Positions 18,034 through 27,356 are shown, numbered from the stretch's first letter. The stretch: DNA of 64,000 nucleotides from Massiliimalia sp964370215 (GCA_964370215.1 CAYJIM010000001.1:130675-194674); one strand, 5' to 3'. Notes: generated by a model not told the origin, from the letters alone. Program-made: numbers and translations.

Positions 18034-18924
18034 CTATTTTACTAGATGTGCCCCTTGATTATCAATCGACAATCGATGAATCTGCCATCCGTATAACCCC
18101 TGTTGATCCAAAAATTGACGCATATTGGACACAAAATTATCCTGTTCTTCTGCCACAATGGACATCAAAGTAGGACCTGCGCCGCTTAAATAAGTGGCAT
18201 ATGCTTGTTGCTGATAGGTGTGATTGATCACCTCTTGGCTTTTGCTGATCAATCCCAGCCGAAATGGTTGATGAAGTTTATCATCTACCGATTCTTTTAG
18301 ATTTTCATATTTCCCCTGCAACAAAGATGCAGAAAATAATGCTGCTCTGGACAAGTTATGTCTTGCCACTTGATGTGGAATTGTCTCCGGTAAGCAAATT
18401 CTTGCCTCAGCAGTACTCATCGGAAAGTCAGGTACAATCGCCACAAACTGCAAGCGATGATCCAGTTCTTGTTTGACCCAATAAACTCTGTCCGCTGCCC
18501 CAACTGCTGTGACAATCCCACCGAGCAATGCCGGTGTTGTATTGTCCGGATGTCCTTCAATTTTAGCAGCAATGTTTACCAGATCATCAGTGTCAAACGG
18601 ATTGCCAAGGAGCTGATTGGCACCATACAGCCCACCAATGATGCAGGCCGAGGAGGAGCCAAGTCCTCTGGTCATGGGAATGTTATTTCCCTGTACAATT
18701 TTCATACCATCTAACCGTTGATCACATAGATCATATAAATATTTTATCGATGTATAAATCAAATTATCAGGTCCAGTTGGTACAATCGAACCATCGCAAC
18801 TGCTGATCTCCAATTGATCTGATTCTTGCAGTGATACTGTATTATACAAATTGACTGCAAGTCCCAATGCGTCAAACCCAGCACCCAAATTTGCACTAGT
18901 TGCCGGTACTCTTACCGTGATCAT
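18034..18924 (-). CDS. thrB: Homoserine kinase
   Basis: ThrB phosphorylates homoserine for threonine synthesis. It is a GHMP kinase: VPATSANLGAGFDALGLAVNLYN at the N-terminus, the ATP loop TRGLGSSSACIIGG, and the C-terminal GAGPTLMSI motif. The start at 18924 has GGGAGAC upstream and gives 296 residues. It follows hom. Threonine synthase (thrC), often between the two, is not in this window. Confidence 0.95.
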   Translation of the reverse strand: MITVRVPATSANLGAGFDALGLAVNLYNTVSLQESDQLEISSCDGSIVPTGPDNLIYTSIKYLYDLCDQRLDGMKIVQGNNIPMTRGLGSSSACIIGGLYGANQLLGNPFDTDDLVNIAAKIEGHPDNTTPALLGGIVTAVGAADRVYWVKQELDHRLQFVAIVPDFPMSTAEARICLPETIPHQVARHNLSRAALFSASLLQGKYENLKESVDDKLHQPFRLGLISKSQEVINHTYQQQAYATYLSGAGPTLMSIVAEEQDNFVSNMRQFLDQQGLYGWQIHRLSIDNQGAHLVK

Positions 18925-18957
18925 TTTTTCTGTCTCCCTTGCAAACAATGGTTTCGC

Positions 18958-20187
18958 TTAATAAGTTAATACGCGGATGATGTTGCCGACTGTGACACCT
19001 TGTGTTGACAGTGCTTGCAAGCGTTCACGCAAATTCCCTTCTACCACGTCTTTGACAAGGAATGCTACTTCTGCTGTCGACTGTTCGGGTCGTTGTAAGA
19101 AAGTTACCTCACCAAAGGTTTCGGTAACCACTGTTTCATGGATGCTTTCTAAGCGCACATAAAAACTGCCGCTTTGAGTGAGGTAATCCACCACATAATT
19201 TTTGCCGTTGTCGACCCAAGATACCGCATGATTGGTATCTGTTTTTGCTGCGACGTCAATGATGTCTGCTACAACAGCACTGGCGGTCGGCATTTTGCCT
19301 GCCCCTCGACCGTAAAACAACACATCACCACTGGCATCACCACGCACCAAAATTCCGTTGAATACATCTTCAATGACAGCCAATGGGCTGGTTTTTGGCA
19401 ACAACGCCGGCGTGACCATACATTGAAGCATGCCATCTTCCAACTGTTTGACATGACCGATTAATTTGATCACATGACCACAGCTTTTGGCATAAGCCAC
19501 ATCGGAAAGAGCAACGCTTGTAATCCCTTCGGTGTAAACATGTGCGGGATAAACTTGTTTACCAAACGCCAAGGAAGCCAAGATACAGATTTTTCTGCAG
19601 GCATCGTCTCCTTCAACATCAGCACGTGGATCACGTTCAGCATAGCCGAGTTCTTGTGCCGTTTTCAATGCTTCATCAAAAGGCGTTTTCTCATGAATCA
19701 TTTGAGACAGGATATAGTTTGTTGTCCCGTTTAAAATACCGGCAATTTCTGTAATGCGATTGGCAGCCAAACAATGGTGGAGCGGGTGAATGACAGGAAT
19801 CCCACCACCGACACTTGCTTCAAAATAGTAGTTGACACCATGCTGCTTTGCAATCTTTAAGAGTTCTGCACCCTTCATTGCCACCAATTCTTTGTTGGAG
19901 GTAACCACGCTTTTACCACGTTGCAGTGCCGCTTTTGTAAATTCATAGGCTGGGTGTACCCCTCCCATGACTTCTGCAACAACCGAAATACTTTCATCCA
20001 ACAAAATATCGTCAAAGTCTTTGGTAAATCGATCTGCATAAGGGACATCAAAGGTGCGCAGATCCAAAATGCGTTTGACATAAATTTCATTGTTGGCATT
20101 TCCTGCCACCTGCTTTTGGTTCTTTTCGATCAGTTCAAATACACCGGAGCCGACTATGCCGTGCCCCAGAATCGCTATGTTCACCAT
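18958..20187 (-). CDS. hom: Homoserine dehydrogenase
   Basis: Hom reduces aspartate semialdehyde to homoserine with NAD(P)H. The Rossmann motif is GHGIVGSGVF. The catalytic domain contains EASVGGGIPVIHPL and ILNGTTNYILSQM with a conserved YAERDPRADVEGDDACRK segment. The C-terminal 70 residues form an ACT-like regulatory domain. Length of 409 is normal for this ACT-containing form. It lies between the ACT protein gene and thrB. Confidence 0.96.
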   Translation of the reverse strand: MVNIAILGHGIVGSGVFELIEKNQKQVAGNANNEIYVKRILDLRTFDVPYADRFTKDFDDILLDESISVVAEVMGGVHPAYEFTKAALQRGKSVVTSNKELVAMKGAELLKIAKQHGVNYYFEASVGGGIPVIHPLHHCLAANRITEIAGILNGTTNYILSQMIHEKTPFDEALKTAQELGYAERDPRADVEGDDACRKICILASLAFGKQVYPAHVYTEGITSVALSDVAYAKSCGHVIKLIGHVKQLEDGMLQCMVTPALLPKTSPLAVIEDVFNGILVRGDASGDVLFYGRGAGKMPTASAVVADIIDVAAKTDTNHAVSWVDNGKNYVVDYLTQSGSFYVRLESIHETVVTETFGEVTFLQRPEQSTAEVAFLVKDVVEGNLRERLQALSTQGVTVGNIIRVLTY

Positions 20188-20208
20188 ACCTCTATTAACC
20201 CCTCACTA

Positions 20209-20643
20209 TTAAATCCGTCTGCATTCGATGACACCGGCTTCTCTGACCATCATGTCACGCATTTGTCTGAGATCACTGTATTGTTCCTGCATCCGAATGG
20301 TGACGGTAACATCTGCCACTCCATCGATCGGCATATTTTGATTGACCGTCAAAATATTGGCACTCTGTTCATATAGTGCTTGTAGTACATTGGACAGCAC
20401 CCCAGGATCATCACTCAGTTTGAGATAAAAGGTTACTGTTTTGGAAGAAGCCTGATCTTCATAAGCATACACGCTATCCTTGTACTTGTAAAAAGCGCTG
20501 CGGGAAATGCCGATATTTTTGCACGCTTCCGACGAACTTTTACAAAGTCCTTTGGACAGCAATCGTTTTGCCTGCAGTACCTTTAAAAATACGGTTGGTA
20601 CCACTGAAGAATCGACTAATAAAAATTGAGGATCTTTACTCAT
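20209..20643 (-). CDS. ACT domain-containing protein (PheB/UPF0735 family)
   Basis: The 144-residue protein has an N-terminal helical region (LLVDSSVVPTVFLKV, then a SRSAFYKYKDSVYAY helix-turn-helix-like segment) and a C-terminal ACT domain (LKLSDDPGVLSNVLQALYEQ) that usually binds an amino acid. It matches the UPF0735 family, called PheB in Bacillus although its role is not settled. It is the first gene before hom-thrB, so a regulatory link to threonine synthesis is plausible (inference). The ATG at 20643 gives the family length. Confidence 0.87.
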   Translation of the reverse strand: MSKDPQFLLVDSSVVPTVFLKVLQAKRLLSKGLCKSSSEACKNIGISRSAFYKYKDSVYAYEDQASSKTVTFYLKLSDDPGVLSNVLQALYEQSANILTVNQNMPIDGVADVTVTIRMQEQYSDLRQMRDMMVREAGVIECRRI

Positions 20644-20684
20644 ACGTCCACCACCTAAAAACATGTGTTTTCAATTCATGAACA

Positions 20685-20713
20685 ACTATACCATGATTAT
20701 GCCTTTGTAACAA
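20685..20713 (-). promoter_or_regulatory. Promoter for ACT-hom-thrB
   Basis: The minus strand reads TTGTTA (20708-20713), a 17-base spacer and TATAGT (20685-20690), some 40 bases before the ATG. No T-box or amino-acid riboswitch is recognisable in this short leader. The stretch 20714-20885 is AT-rich and shows nothing else I recognise. Confidence 0.7.
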
Positions 20714-20885
20714 GCTTAATTTTTCTGAAATTCCAACAGAATTCAGCCAAAAATAAAGAAAAATCTAAAATAGCTCTGATATTCAAGGTTTTTTTCCGTT
20801 TTTCTCAAGCTTCAAGTAAAATTGCACTATTGTGCTAGTCTATTTTATTTAATATTAGATAAAACAACTTAAAGTAGCAAAAAAT

Positions 20886-20927
20886 AAATCGGACATGAGT
20901 GTTTTTTTGAAACAGCAGGTCCGATTT
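20886..20927 (-). terminator. Terminator after the histidine operon
   Basis: Nine-base arms (AAATCGGAC and its complement) enclose a 24-base loop, followed on the minus strand by ATTTATTTTTTGC. It lies just after the hisE stop. Confidence 0.8.
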
Positions 20928-20932
20928 TTGCA

Positions 20933-21256
20933 TTAAGATTGGTGATCTACGGTATGGAATTCTTTCAAATTTCCGATTTTTTTGCCGCGCTTATCTAAAA
21001 TATCCATGACATCTTCCAACGCAATTCCCTGTTCTATCATCAACACTGTCATATGGTAGAGAACATCACAAATTTCCTCTTTGAGTTCTGTGGCATCGTT
21101 ATTTTTTGCAGCAATGATCATTTCTGCATTCTCTTCACCACATTTTTTTAAAATTTTATCCAATCCCTTTTCAAACAGATAGCAAGTATAGGATCCTTCT
21201 TCTTTGTTTTCTTTTCTGGATTGTACCACGCTATACAATTGTTTCATCGGTTCCAT
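20933..21256 (-). CDS. hisE: Phosphoribosyl-ATP pyrophosphatase
   Basis: HisE hydrolyses phosphoribosyl-ATP to phosphoribosyl-AMP, step two of histidine synthesis. The helical MazG-like fold is visible in GEENAEMIIAAKN and ELKEEICDVLYHM, which carry the metal-binding acidic residues. The start giving MEPMKQLYSVV has GGGGG nine bases upstream and yields 107 residues. It overlaps the hisI end, as usual for separate hisI and hisE genes. It is the last gene of the operon. Confidence 0.95.
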   Translation of the reverse strand: MEPMKQLYSVVQSRKENKEEGSYTCYLFEKGLDKILKKCGEENAEMIIAAKNNDATELKEEICDVLYHMTVLMIEQGIALEDVMDILDKRGKKIGNLKEFHTVDHQS

Positions 21257-21584
21257 TTTCTGTTTCCCCCTTATAAATTTCATTGAAAAAGCAACTATAC
21301 GCGCCGGTATGGCATGCTACACCTGTTTGATGTACCTTGACAAGCAAGGTATCATCATCACAGTCTCCATGGATGGAAATCACCTGTTGCACGTGTCCAC
21401 TGGTGCCACCCTTATGCCAAAGTCCCTGTCTCGAGCGACTGTAAAACCAAGTATACCCAGTTTCAATGGTTTTTTGTAAACTTTCTTGGTTCATATACGC
21501 CATCATCAATACCGTGCCATTGCGTTCTTCGACGACAATCGCAGGGATCAATTCTGATTTCTTAAAGTAACGTGATAAGTCCAT
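21231..21584 (-). CDS. hisI: Phosphoribosyl-AMP cyclohydrolase
   Basis: HisI opens the adenine ring of phosphoribosyl-AMP, using zinc. The family motifs are MMAYMNQESLQKTIETG, YSRSRQGLWHKG, HGDCDDDTLL and GVACHTG, which supply the zinc cysteines. Length of 117 is normal for the monofunctional enzyme. It lies between hisF and hisE. Confidence 0.96.
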   Translation of the reverse strand: MDLSRYFKKSELIPAIVVEERNGTVLMMAYMNQESLQKTIETGYTWFYSRSRQGLWHKGGTSGHVQQVISIHGDCDDDTLLVKVHQTGVACHTGAYSCFFNEIYKGETENGTDETIV

Positions 21585-21604
21585 AGGGTTCTCCTTTCAC
21601 ACGA

Positions 21605-22366
21605 CTATCTACTCAGTCTGGATGGAATGCCACATTGGTGTAGGTGCTGTTTGACCTCTTCCACCGTCAATTCTTTGTAGTGAAACAACGATGCCGCCAA
21701 AGCCGCATCCGCACCGGTTTGTTCAAACACGTCGCTAAAATGCGCAAGGGTACCACAGCCACCACTGGCAATGACAGGGACATTGACTTCAGCACACACT
21801 GCATTGAGCAGTTCGTGATCAAATCCGTTTTTCATGCCATCGGTGTCCATCGAGGTTAAGAGAATTTCACCGGCACCCAATGCCACTGCTTTTTTTGCCC
21901 AAGCAATGGCATCCAAACCGGTATCGATTCGACCGCCGTTGACCACGACATGAAAGCTGCCATCAATGCGTTTGGCATCGATGGCGACCACCACACATTG
22001 TCTGCCAAAGCGATCTGCCGCTTCTGCAATCAAGGAAGGGTTTCGGACTGCCGCTGAATTGACCGACACTTTATCGGCACCTGCACGCAACGTATTGGTG
22101 AAGTCGTCGATACTGTTGATCCCACCACCGACGGTGAGTGGAATGAATACTTCTTTTGCGGTACGGCGCACCACGTCAAGCATGGTCCCACGACCTTCAT
22201 GGGTGGCTGTGATGTCCAAAAAGACAATTTCATCGGCACCCTGACGATTGTATTCTTTGGCACATTCCACGGGATCGCCGACCTCTTTGATCCCCACAAA
22301 ATTGATCCCCTTAACGACTTTACCATCACGGACATCAAGGCAAGGAATGATTCTTTTTGTGATCAC
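21605..22366 (-). CDS. hisF: Imidazole glycerol phosphate synthase, cyclase subunit
   Basis: HisF joins with the glutaminase HisH to make imidazole glycerol phosphate and AICAR. The half-barrel repeats include RIIPCLDVRDGKVVKG, TVGGGINSIDDF, VVAIDAKR and TSMDTDGMKNGFD. The start is a GTG two bases after the hisA stop, with AAGGAGG nine bases upstream. It gives 253 residues, the family length; a longer frame to 22453 overlaps hisA. Confidence 0.96.
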   Translation of the reverse strand: MITKRIIPCLDVRDGKVVKGINFVGIKEVGDPVECAKEYNRQGADEIVFLDITATHEGRGTMLDVVRRTAKEVFIPLTVGGGINSIDDFTNTLRAGADKVSVNSAAVRNPSLIAEAADRFGRQCVVVAIDAKRIDGSFHVVVNGGRIDTGLDAIAWAKKAVALGAGEILLTSMDTDGMKNGFDHELLNAVCAEVNVPVIASGGCGTLAHFSDVFEQTGADAALAASLFHYKELTVEEVKQHLHQCGIPSRLSR

Positions 22367-22368
22367 AA

Positions 22369-23091
22369 TCAGCACCCTCCTTTTGCAACAGACAGTGCTT
22401 CGCAAAGATCCAATGTGCCTTTGTAAAGAGATTTTCCGCAGATGACACCCCATACATCAATTTCTTTGAGTGCGTGAATGTCGGCGATGGTATGAATCCC
22501 GCCACTTGCAACGATATTGCAACGTACCGCATCGTTGATGGCTTTCAGTTGTTCAAGGTTTGGGCCTGTCAATGTGCCGTCCTTTGCAATGTCAGTGTAA
22601 ACAATATGGCGCACACCAATGTCTTCCATCGCCTTTGCAAGGGTCAAATAATCGACATCACTGGTATCAAGCCAGCCTTCTGTCGCCACCATGCCGTTTT
22701 TTGCATCGATGCCAACAACAATGCGGTCGCCATAGGCTTTGACCGCCTCTTTGACAAACACAGGGTCTTTCACGGCAGCAGAACCTAGGATGATACGATC
22801 AATGCCGTTTTCTAAATAGTCGGTGACGGCTTCCATGCTGCGGATACCGCCACCCAGTTCAATTTTAAGCGAGGTCTTTTTTGCCAGTTCACAGAACAAG
22901 GCACGGTTGACAAGTTTGCCGTCCTTTGCCCCATCTAAATCCACCATATGCAGATAGGTTGCCCCTGCTTCCTCAAATTGGCGTGCTGTTTCAAACGGAC
23001 TTTCCGCCACTTTTTCCACTGTGTCAAAATCGCCCTTATAAAGGCGTACACAATTGCCGTCTTTGATGTCAATTGCCGGTAATATAATCAT
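22369..23091 (-). CDS. hisA: ProFAR isomerase
   Basis: HisA is the Amadori isomerase converting ProFAR to PRFAR. It starts MIILPAIDIKDGNCVRLYKG with the catalytic aspartate, and has ELGGGIRSMEAV and YTDIAKDGTLTGPN with the second aspartate. It is a TIM barrel of 240 residues. The ATG overlaps the hisH stop by four bases. Confidence 0.96.
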   Translation of the reverse strand: MIILPAIDIKDGNCVRLYKGDFDTVEKVAESPFETARQFEEAGATYLHMVDLDGAKDGKLVNRALFCELAKKTSLKIELGGGIRSMEAVTDYLENGIDRIILGSAAVKDPVFVKEAVKAYGDRIVVGIDAKNGMVATEGWLDTSDVDYLTLAKAMEDIGVRHIVYTDIAKDGTLTGPNLEQLKAINDAVRCNIVASGGIHTIADIHALKEIDVWGVICGKSLYKGTLDLCEALSVAKGGC

Positions 23092-23693
23092 TTGGTCAAC
23101 CCTCCAAAATTCTTCAACAGTTGCAATCCCACTTCACCGCTTTTTTCCGGGTGGAATTGTGCACCAAAAATATGTCCGTTCGTCGTCAAGGCAGGCACAG
23201 GATTTCCATAGTCTACCGTTGCAGCCAGAAAAGGCGCTTCGGTGACAGCCTGATAGGAATGCACAAAGTACACGCAATCCCCATCTGAAATGCCCTGCAA
23301 CAACGGATGATCGGTTTGATGGATGTGGAGTGCATTCCAACCCATATGGGGTATTTTTAATCCGGTATCCGGAATGGGTTGCACCGTCCCGGGAATCAGA
23401 GAAAGCCCTTTAGTCTCTTCAAATTCGTAGCCTGTGTCAAACAGCATTTGCATACCAAGGCAAATACCGAGTAGGGGTTTTTTGTCCAATTGCGCTTTCA
23501 ATGGTTGAATCAACGCTGTTTGGGTCAACCGTTGCATCGCAAAGGGAAATGCACCGACACCCGGTAAAATATAACTATCCGCCCGTTCAATTTCCTGTTG
23601 ATCACGGGTGATGATACAACGTTCCCCCAAATACTCCAATGCGTTTTGCACGCTAAATAAATTTCCTGCGCCATAATCAATGATCGCTATCAT
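23088..23693 (-). CDS. hisH: Imidazole glycerol phosphate synthase, glutaminase subunit
   Basis: HisH supplies ammonia to HisF. It is a class I glutamine amidotransferase with DYGAGNLFSV at the N-terminus, the nucleophile cysteine in GICLGMQ, and the catalytic pair in AQFHPEKSG. Length of 201 is standard. It overlaps hisB upstream and hisA downstream by four bases each. Confidence 0.96.
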   Translation of the reverse strand: MIAIIDYGAGNLFSVQNALEYLGERCIITRDQQEIERADSYILPGVGAFPFAMQRLTQTALIQPLKAQLDKKPLLGICLGMQMLFDTGYEFEETKGLSLIPGTVQPIPDTGLKIPHMGWNALHIHQTDHPLLQGISDGDCVYFVHSYQAVTEAPFLAATVDYGNPVPALTTNGHIFGAQFHPEKSGEVGLQLLKNFGGLTK

Positions 23694-24268
23694 AGATCCA
23701 ATGCTCCTTTAGTCGACAAGACCGTTTCTTTTGAGATTTGAGCCATCGCTATTGCATGAGCAAAGGCTTTGAACAGTGCTTCCACTTTATGGTGATCATT
23801 TTTACCATAAGGGCAGGTCAAATGCAAGGTGATACCTGCATGAAATGCCACCGCACGGAAAAATTCTTCCACCATTTGCGTATCCATATCCCCGATGCGT
23901 TCTCCCTGAAAGGGACAGTCAAACACCAAAAAAGGGCGTCCGCTGATGTCAAGCACACATTGTCCGAGCACCTCGTCCATCGGAATCATCGCATTGCCAT
24001 AACGAGCAACGGGACTGGAAGATAGCGCTTTTTTGATTGCTTGGCCCAATACGATGCCGGTGTCTTCAATGGTATGGTGACAATCTACATATAAATCCCC
24101 TGTCACATCGATTTTTAAATCCCATCCGGCGTGCATGCCAAGTGCTGTGAGCATATGATCAAAAAAACCAATATTGGTGTCGGTTTTTACCTTGCCATCT
24201 CCGTCAATAAAAAGTGTGACGGCAATTTCTGTTTCTTTGGTGTTACGGGTTACCGTTGCTGTTCTCAT
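23690..24268 (-). CDS. hisB: Imidazoleglycerol-phosphate dehydratase
   Basis: HisB removes water from imidazole glycerol phosphate, using a two-manganese site. The motifs are FFDHMLTALGMHAGWDL, DCHHTIEDTGIVLGQA and GKNDHHKVEALFKAFA. It is the monofunctional form (192 residues), so histidinol phosphatase must be encoded elsewhere; no such gene lies in this operon. Confidence 0.96.
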   Translation of the reverse strand: MRTATVTRNTKETEIAVTLFIDGDGKVKTDTNIGFFDHMLTALGMHAGWDLKIDVTGDLYVDCHHTIEDTGIVLGQAIKKALSSSPVARYGNAMIPMDEVLGQCVLDISGRPFLVFDCPFQGERIGDMDTQMVEEFFRAVAFHAGITLHLTCPYGKNDHHKVEALFKAFAHAIAMAQISKETVLSTKGALDL

Positions 24269-25329
24269 ACAAGTCCCTCCTTTAAAATATCAGAGAGTGC
24301 TGTGATGAAGGCAGCATTCTCCACAGGGCTACCACAACTGATACGCAGGTATTCTTTAAAGCAGCGCACAGCAATGGATTTTTCAAGTAATGCCGTATGA
24401 ATGGCTGTTGCCTGAGATGATTTTAGGTAGACAAAGTTGGTGCATGGCTTGTATACCGTTTCAATTACATCATATTGATCTTGCAAAACAACCAAGGATT
24501 GATACAAAGAAGCTGTTCCCTGCACAAGTGCTGTAGTGCATCTGTTCAGATAATCTGGATCTGACAGCAATATTTCTGCATAACACTGTGTCAAAATATT
24601 GACATTGTAAGGCGCTTTCGCTGCACGCAAAACTCGAATCAAACGATCATTGGCAATGGCAAATCCAAGACGAATTCCAGCAAGACCAATGGCTTTGGAA
24701 CAGGTTTTCAAAATCACCAAATTGTCGTATTCAGTGACAACATCCAAAAGAGATTGATTCCAAAAATCCATATAGGCTTCATCTAAAATGACGAGTGCAT
24801 CGACCGATTTGACCAAATGCAACACATCTGCTCTTGTCATACCGATCGAAGTAGGGTTGCAGGGATTGGAAAAGATGATGGCACTGATGTTTTGCGCTTG
24901 TATCGCTTCAATGGTTTTTTCTATATCGATCGTCAAGTCCGCACACTTCGGTAAGGTCACACAACGCTTTCCATAAGTTTCAAGATAGACACGGTACATG
25001 GAAAAATCCTGTTCAAAGACTGCTATTTGATCGGTGTCGTCAAAAAACACGCCACAAAGCAGTCCAATCAACTCATCCGAGCCATTTGCTGCAACGACAT
25101 TGCTCGCCGGTACCTGATGATAATCGGCAAATGCTTGGCAAGCACCTGTTGCATACGGATCCGGATAACGGTGATATGGAATCGTTGAGATTTGATTTTT
25201 GACCTCCTCTAAACTTTTGGGAGTCGGGGTAAAAAAGGACTCATTGGCATCCAGTCGAATGCGATAGTCGCCTTCAATCGGCTGATACGGTACCAATGTT
25301 TGTAGGCGCTTTGGCAATTGATAGCTCAC
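24265..25329 (-). CDS. hisC: Histidinol-phosphate aminotransferase
   Basis: HisC transfers an amino group from glutamate to imidazole-acetol phosphate, using PLP. It shows LDANESF at the N-terminus, SNPCNPTSIG, ILDEAYMDF, and the PLP lysine in KTCSKAIGLAGIRLG. The start is a GTG with GGAGGGAAG upstream, two bases past the hisD stop. Length of 354 is normal. Confidence 0.95.
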   Translation of the reverse strand: MSYQLPKRLQTLVPYQPIEGDYRIRLDANESFFTPTPKSLEEVKNQISTIPYHRYPDPYATGACQAFADYHQVPASNVVAANGSDELIGLLCGVFFDDTDQIAVFEQDFSMYRVYLETYGKRCVTLPKCADLTIDIEKTIEAIQAQNISAIIFSNPCNPTSIGMTRADVLHLVKSVDALVILDEAYMDFWNQSLLDVVTEYDNLVILKTCSKAIGLAGIRLGFAIANDRLIRVLRAAKAPYNVNILTQCYAEILLSDPDYLNRCTTALVQGTASLYQSLVVLQDQYDVIETVYKPCTNFVYLKSSQATAIHTALLEKSIAVRCFKEYLRISCGSPVENAAFITALSDILKEGLV

Positions 25330-25331
25330 GA

Positions 25332-26627
25332 CTACTTCCCTCCTTGGTAACGCACCAATACCGCATTGGCATGGGCGGTTAACCCCTCTTTGTTGGCAAG
25401 CAGTACGACGTCATCGTGCGCTTGACGCAATGCTTCATCGGTGTAGTAAATGTAGCTTGATTTTTTGATAAACGCATCGACCGAAAGCGGAGAGAAAAAT
25501 CTCGCCGTGCCATTGGTCGGTAGCACATGGTTTGGGCCTGCATAGTAATCCCCCAACGGTTCTGGAGAATATTGACCGAGGAAGAGCGATCCTGCATTGT
25601 CAAGTTTACCGACATATTCCATCGGATTTTCCATCATCACTTCCAAATGTTCCGGTGCAAAGTCATTTGCCATATCAACCGCTTGTTGTACTGTATCGCA
25701 AATGAAAATAGCACTGTAATCGCGTAAGGATTGCAAGATAATATCTTTTCTTGAAAGGGTTTTCACTTGACATGCTAATTCATCAGCGGTTTCTTTTGCC
25801 ACACGTTCACTGGTCGTCACCAAAATAGCAGAAGCTAGTACATCATGCTCCGCCTGTGACATCAAGTCTGCCGCTACAAAGGTGGGGTTGGCGGTATCAT
25901 CTGCCAAAATCAACACTTCACTGGGGCCTGCAATCATATCAATATCAACGGTTCCGTACAATAATTTTTTGGCAGTTGCCACATAGATGTTCCCTGGACC
26001 TACGATTTTATCCACTTTTGGTACCGAGGCTGTACCATATGCCAGTGCTGCTACCGCTTGTGCCCCTCCCATCAAAAAGACACGATCCACACCACAAAGT
26101 GCTGCCGCAACCAAAATATCACGGTTGGCAGTACCATCCGATAACGGTGGGGTCACCATCACAATCTCCCCAACTCCTGCAATTTTTGCCGGAATGGCAT
26201 TCATCAAAACAGAGGACGGGTATGCCGCAGTACCACCCGGTACGTACAGACCAACACGGTGCAGTCCTCGAACACGCTGTCCCATCATGACACCGTTTGG
26301 TTTTGCATCAATAAAGCTCTGTTGTTTTTGTCGTGCATGAAATTCTGTGATGTTTTCAATGGCATTTAAAAGCGCCTCTACATAGTTCTCATCCGCTTCG
26401 GAAAGCGCATCATTGATGACATCACGAGGTACTTCTAGGTATTGTGGCAGTTTGCCGTCAAATTTTTCGGTGTAACGCAAAAGAGCGGTATCCCCTTCTG
26501 CCTTGACATCCTCTAAAATTTTAGTGACCGATTCGGTTACTGTTTTACCGACTTCGGTACTGCGACTTTCTAACAATGCTTTATATTCCATTTCTGCTTT
26601 GCCATCGACACGAATGGTTGTAATCAT
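25332..26627 (-). CDS. hisD: Histidinol dehydrogenase
   Basis: HisD oxidises histidinol to histidine in two NAD-dependent steps, using zinc. Recognisable parts are VGLYVPGGTAAYPSSVLM, DKIVGPGNIYVATAKK, DMIAGPSEVLILAD, SQAEHD with the zinc and catalytic residues, and PEHLEVMMEN. Length of 431 is normal. It overlaps the hisG stop by four bases. Confidence 0.97.
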   Translation of the reverse strand: MITTIRVDGKAEMEYKALLESRSTEVGKTVTESVTKILEDVKAEGDTALLRYTEKFDGKLPQYLEVPRDVINDALSEADENYVEALLNAIENITEFHARQKQQSFIDAKPNGVMMGQRVRGLHRVGLYVPGGTAAYPSSVLMNAIPAKIAGVGEIVMVTPPLSDGTANRDILVAAALCGVDRVFLMGGAQAVAALAYGTASVPKVDKIVGPGNIYVATAKKLLYGTVDIDMIAGPSEVLILADDTANPTFVAADLMSQAEHDVLASAILVTTSERVAKETADELACQVKTLSRKDIILQSLRDYSAIFICDTVQQAVDMANDFAPEHLEVMMENPMEYVGKLDNAGSLFLGQYSPEPLGDYYAGPNHVLPTNGTARFFSPLSVDAFIKKSSYIYYTDEALRQAHDDVVLLANKEGLTAHANAVLVRYQGGK

Positions 26628-27262
26628 GATTTCTCCTCCAATACCGATTCCATTTTTTGAATGATTGTTTCTATTTGTTGTTGGTGTAACTTCATGCTCA
26701 CAGTGTTGACAATCAATCGTGCAGAGATCGGTGCCACATCCTCGTATACTTCCAACCCATTTTCTTTGAGTGTAGAACCTGTCTCTACAATATCAATGAT
26801 GCCATCTGCCAGAGAAAGTAGCGGTGCGAGCTCTACCGATCCTTCTATTTTGACAATTTTAATATCCATCCCTTTGGCTTCAAAAAACTTTCTTGCCACG
26901 TTGGGGTACTTTGTTGCAATTGACTTTTCGGCATGTCCTTCATAAAAGTCTACCCCTTTTTTACCGGCCAATGCAAATTTACAACGCCCAAACCCTAAAT
27001 CGGTCATTTCAAAAAAGGTGCCGCCATATTCCATAATGGTGTCTTTTCCAACCACACCAATGTCACATACCCCATGTTCAATATAGGTAATGACATCTGC
27101 TGCCTTTGCCAACACTACTTCTAAATTGGCATCCGGTACCTGTAAAATCAATTTTCGTCCTTTGTTGCGTAGTTCAGTGCAGTCAAATCCCAGCGATTCA
27201 AACAACGCTACCGTATCTTTTTCCAGTCGTCCCTTTGTCAGCGCGATTCTAATTGGTCTCAT
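26624..27262 (-). CDS. hisG: ATP phosphoribosyltransferase, short form
   Basis: HisG starts histidine synthesis by joining ATP and PRPP. At 212 residues it is the short form, lacking the C-terminal regulatory domain, which by family knowledge needs the HisZ partner encoded just upstream. Motifs include RIALTKGRLEKD, the GVVGKDTIMEYG segment, and the PRPP loop DGIIDIVETGSTLKENGL. GGAG lies eight bases before the ATG. Confidence 0.96.
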   Translation of the reverse strand: MRPIRIALTKGRLEKDTVALFESLGFDCTELRNKGRKLILQVPDANLEVVLAKAADVITYIEHGVCDIGVVGKDTIMEYGGTFFEMTDLGFGRCKFALAGKKGVDFYEGHAEKSIATKYPNVARKFFEAKGMDIKIVKIEGSVELAPLLSLADGIIDIVETGSTLKENGLEVYEDVAPISARLIVNTVSMKLHQQQIETIIQKMESVLEEKS

Positions 27263-27318
27263 TTCTGATTCTCCATTTCAATATCCTGCCAACCAGCAGT
27301 CAATCATTTTTATAGTAC

Positions 27319-27356
27319 AATCCCCTTATCTATTGATTGTTCGATAAGAGGATTGC
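27319..27356 (-). ncRNA. Hairpin between hisZ and hisG
   Basis: On the minus strand two 13-base arms (CAATCCTCTTATC and GATAAGGGGATTG) pair completely if one U-G pair is counted, with a 12-base loop. On the plus strand that pair would be a C-A mismatch, so the helix fits the his transcript. No T-run follows, so it is more likely a processing or stability element than a terminator (inference). Confidence 0.5.
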
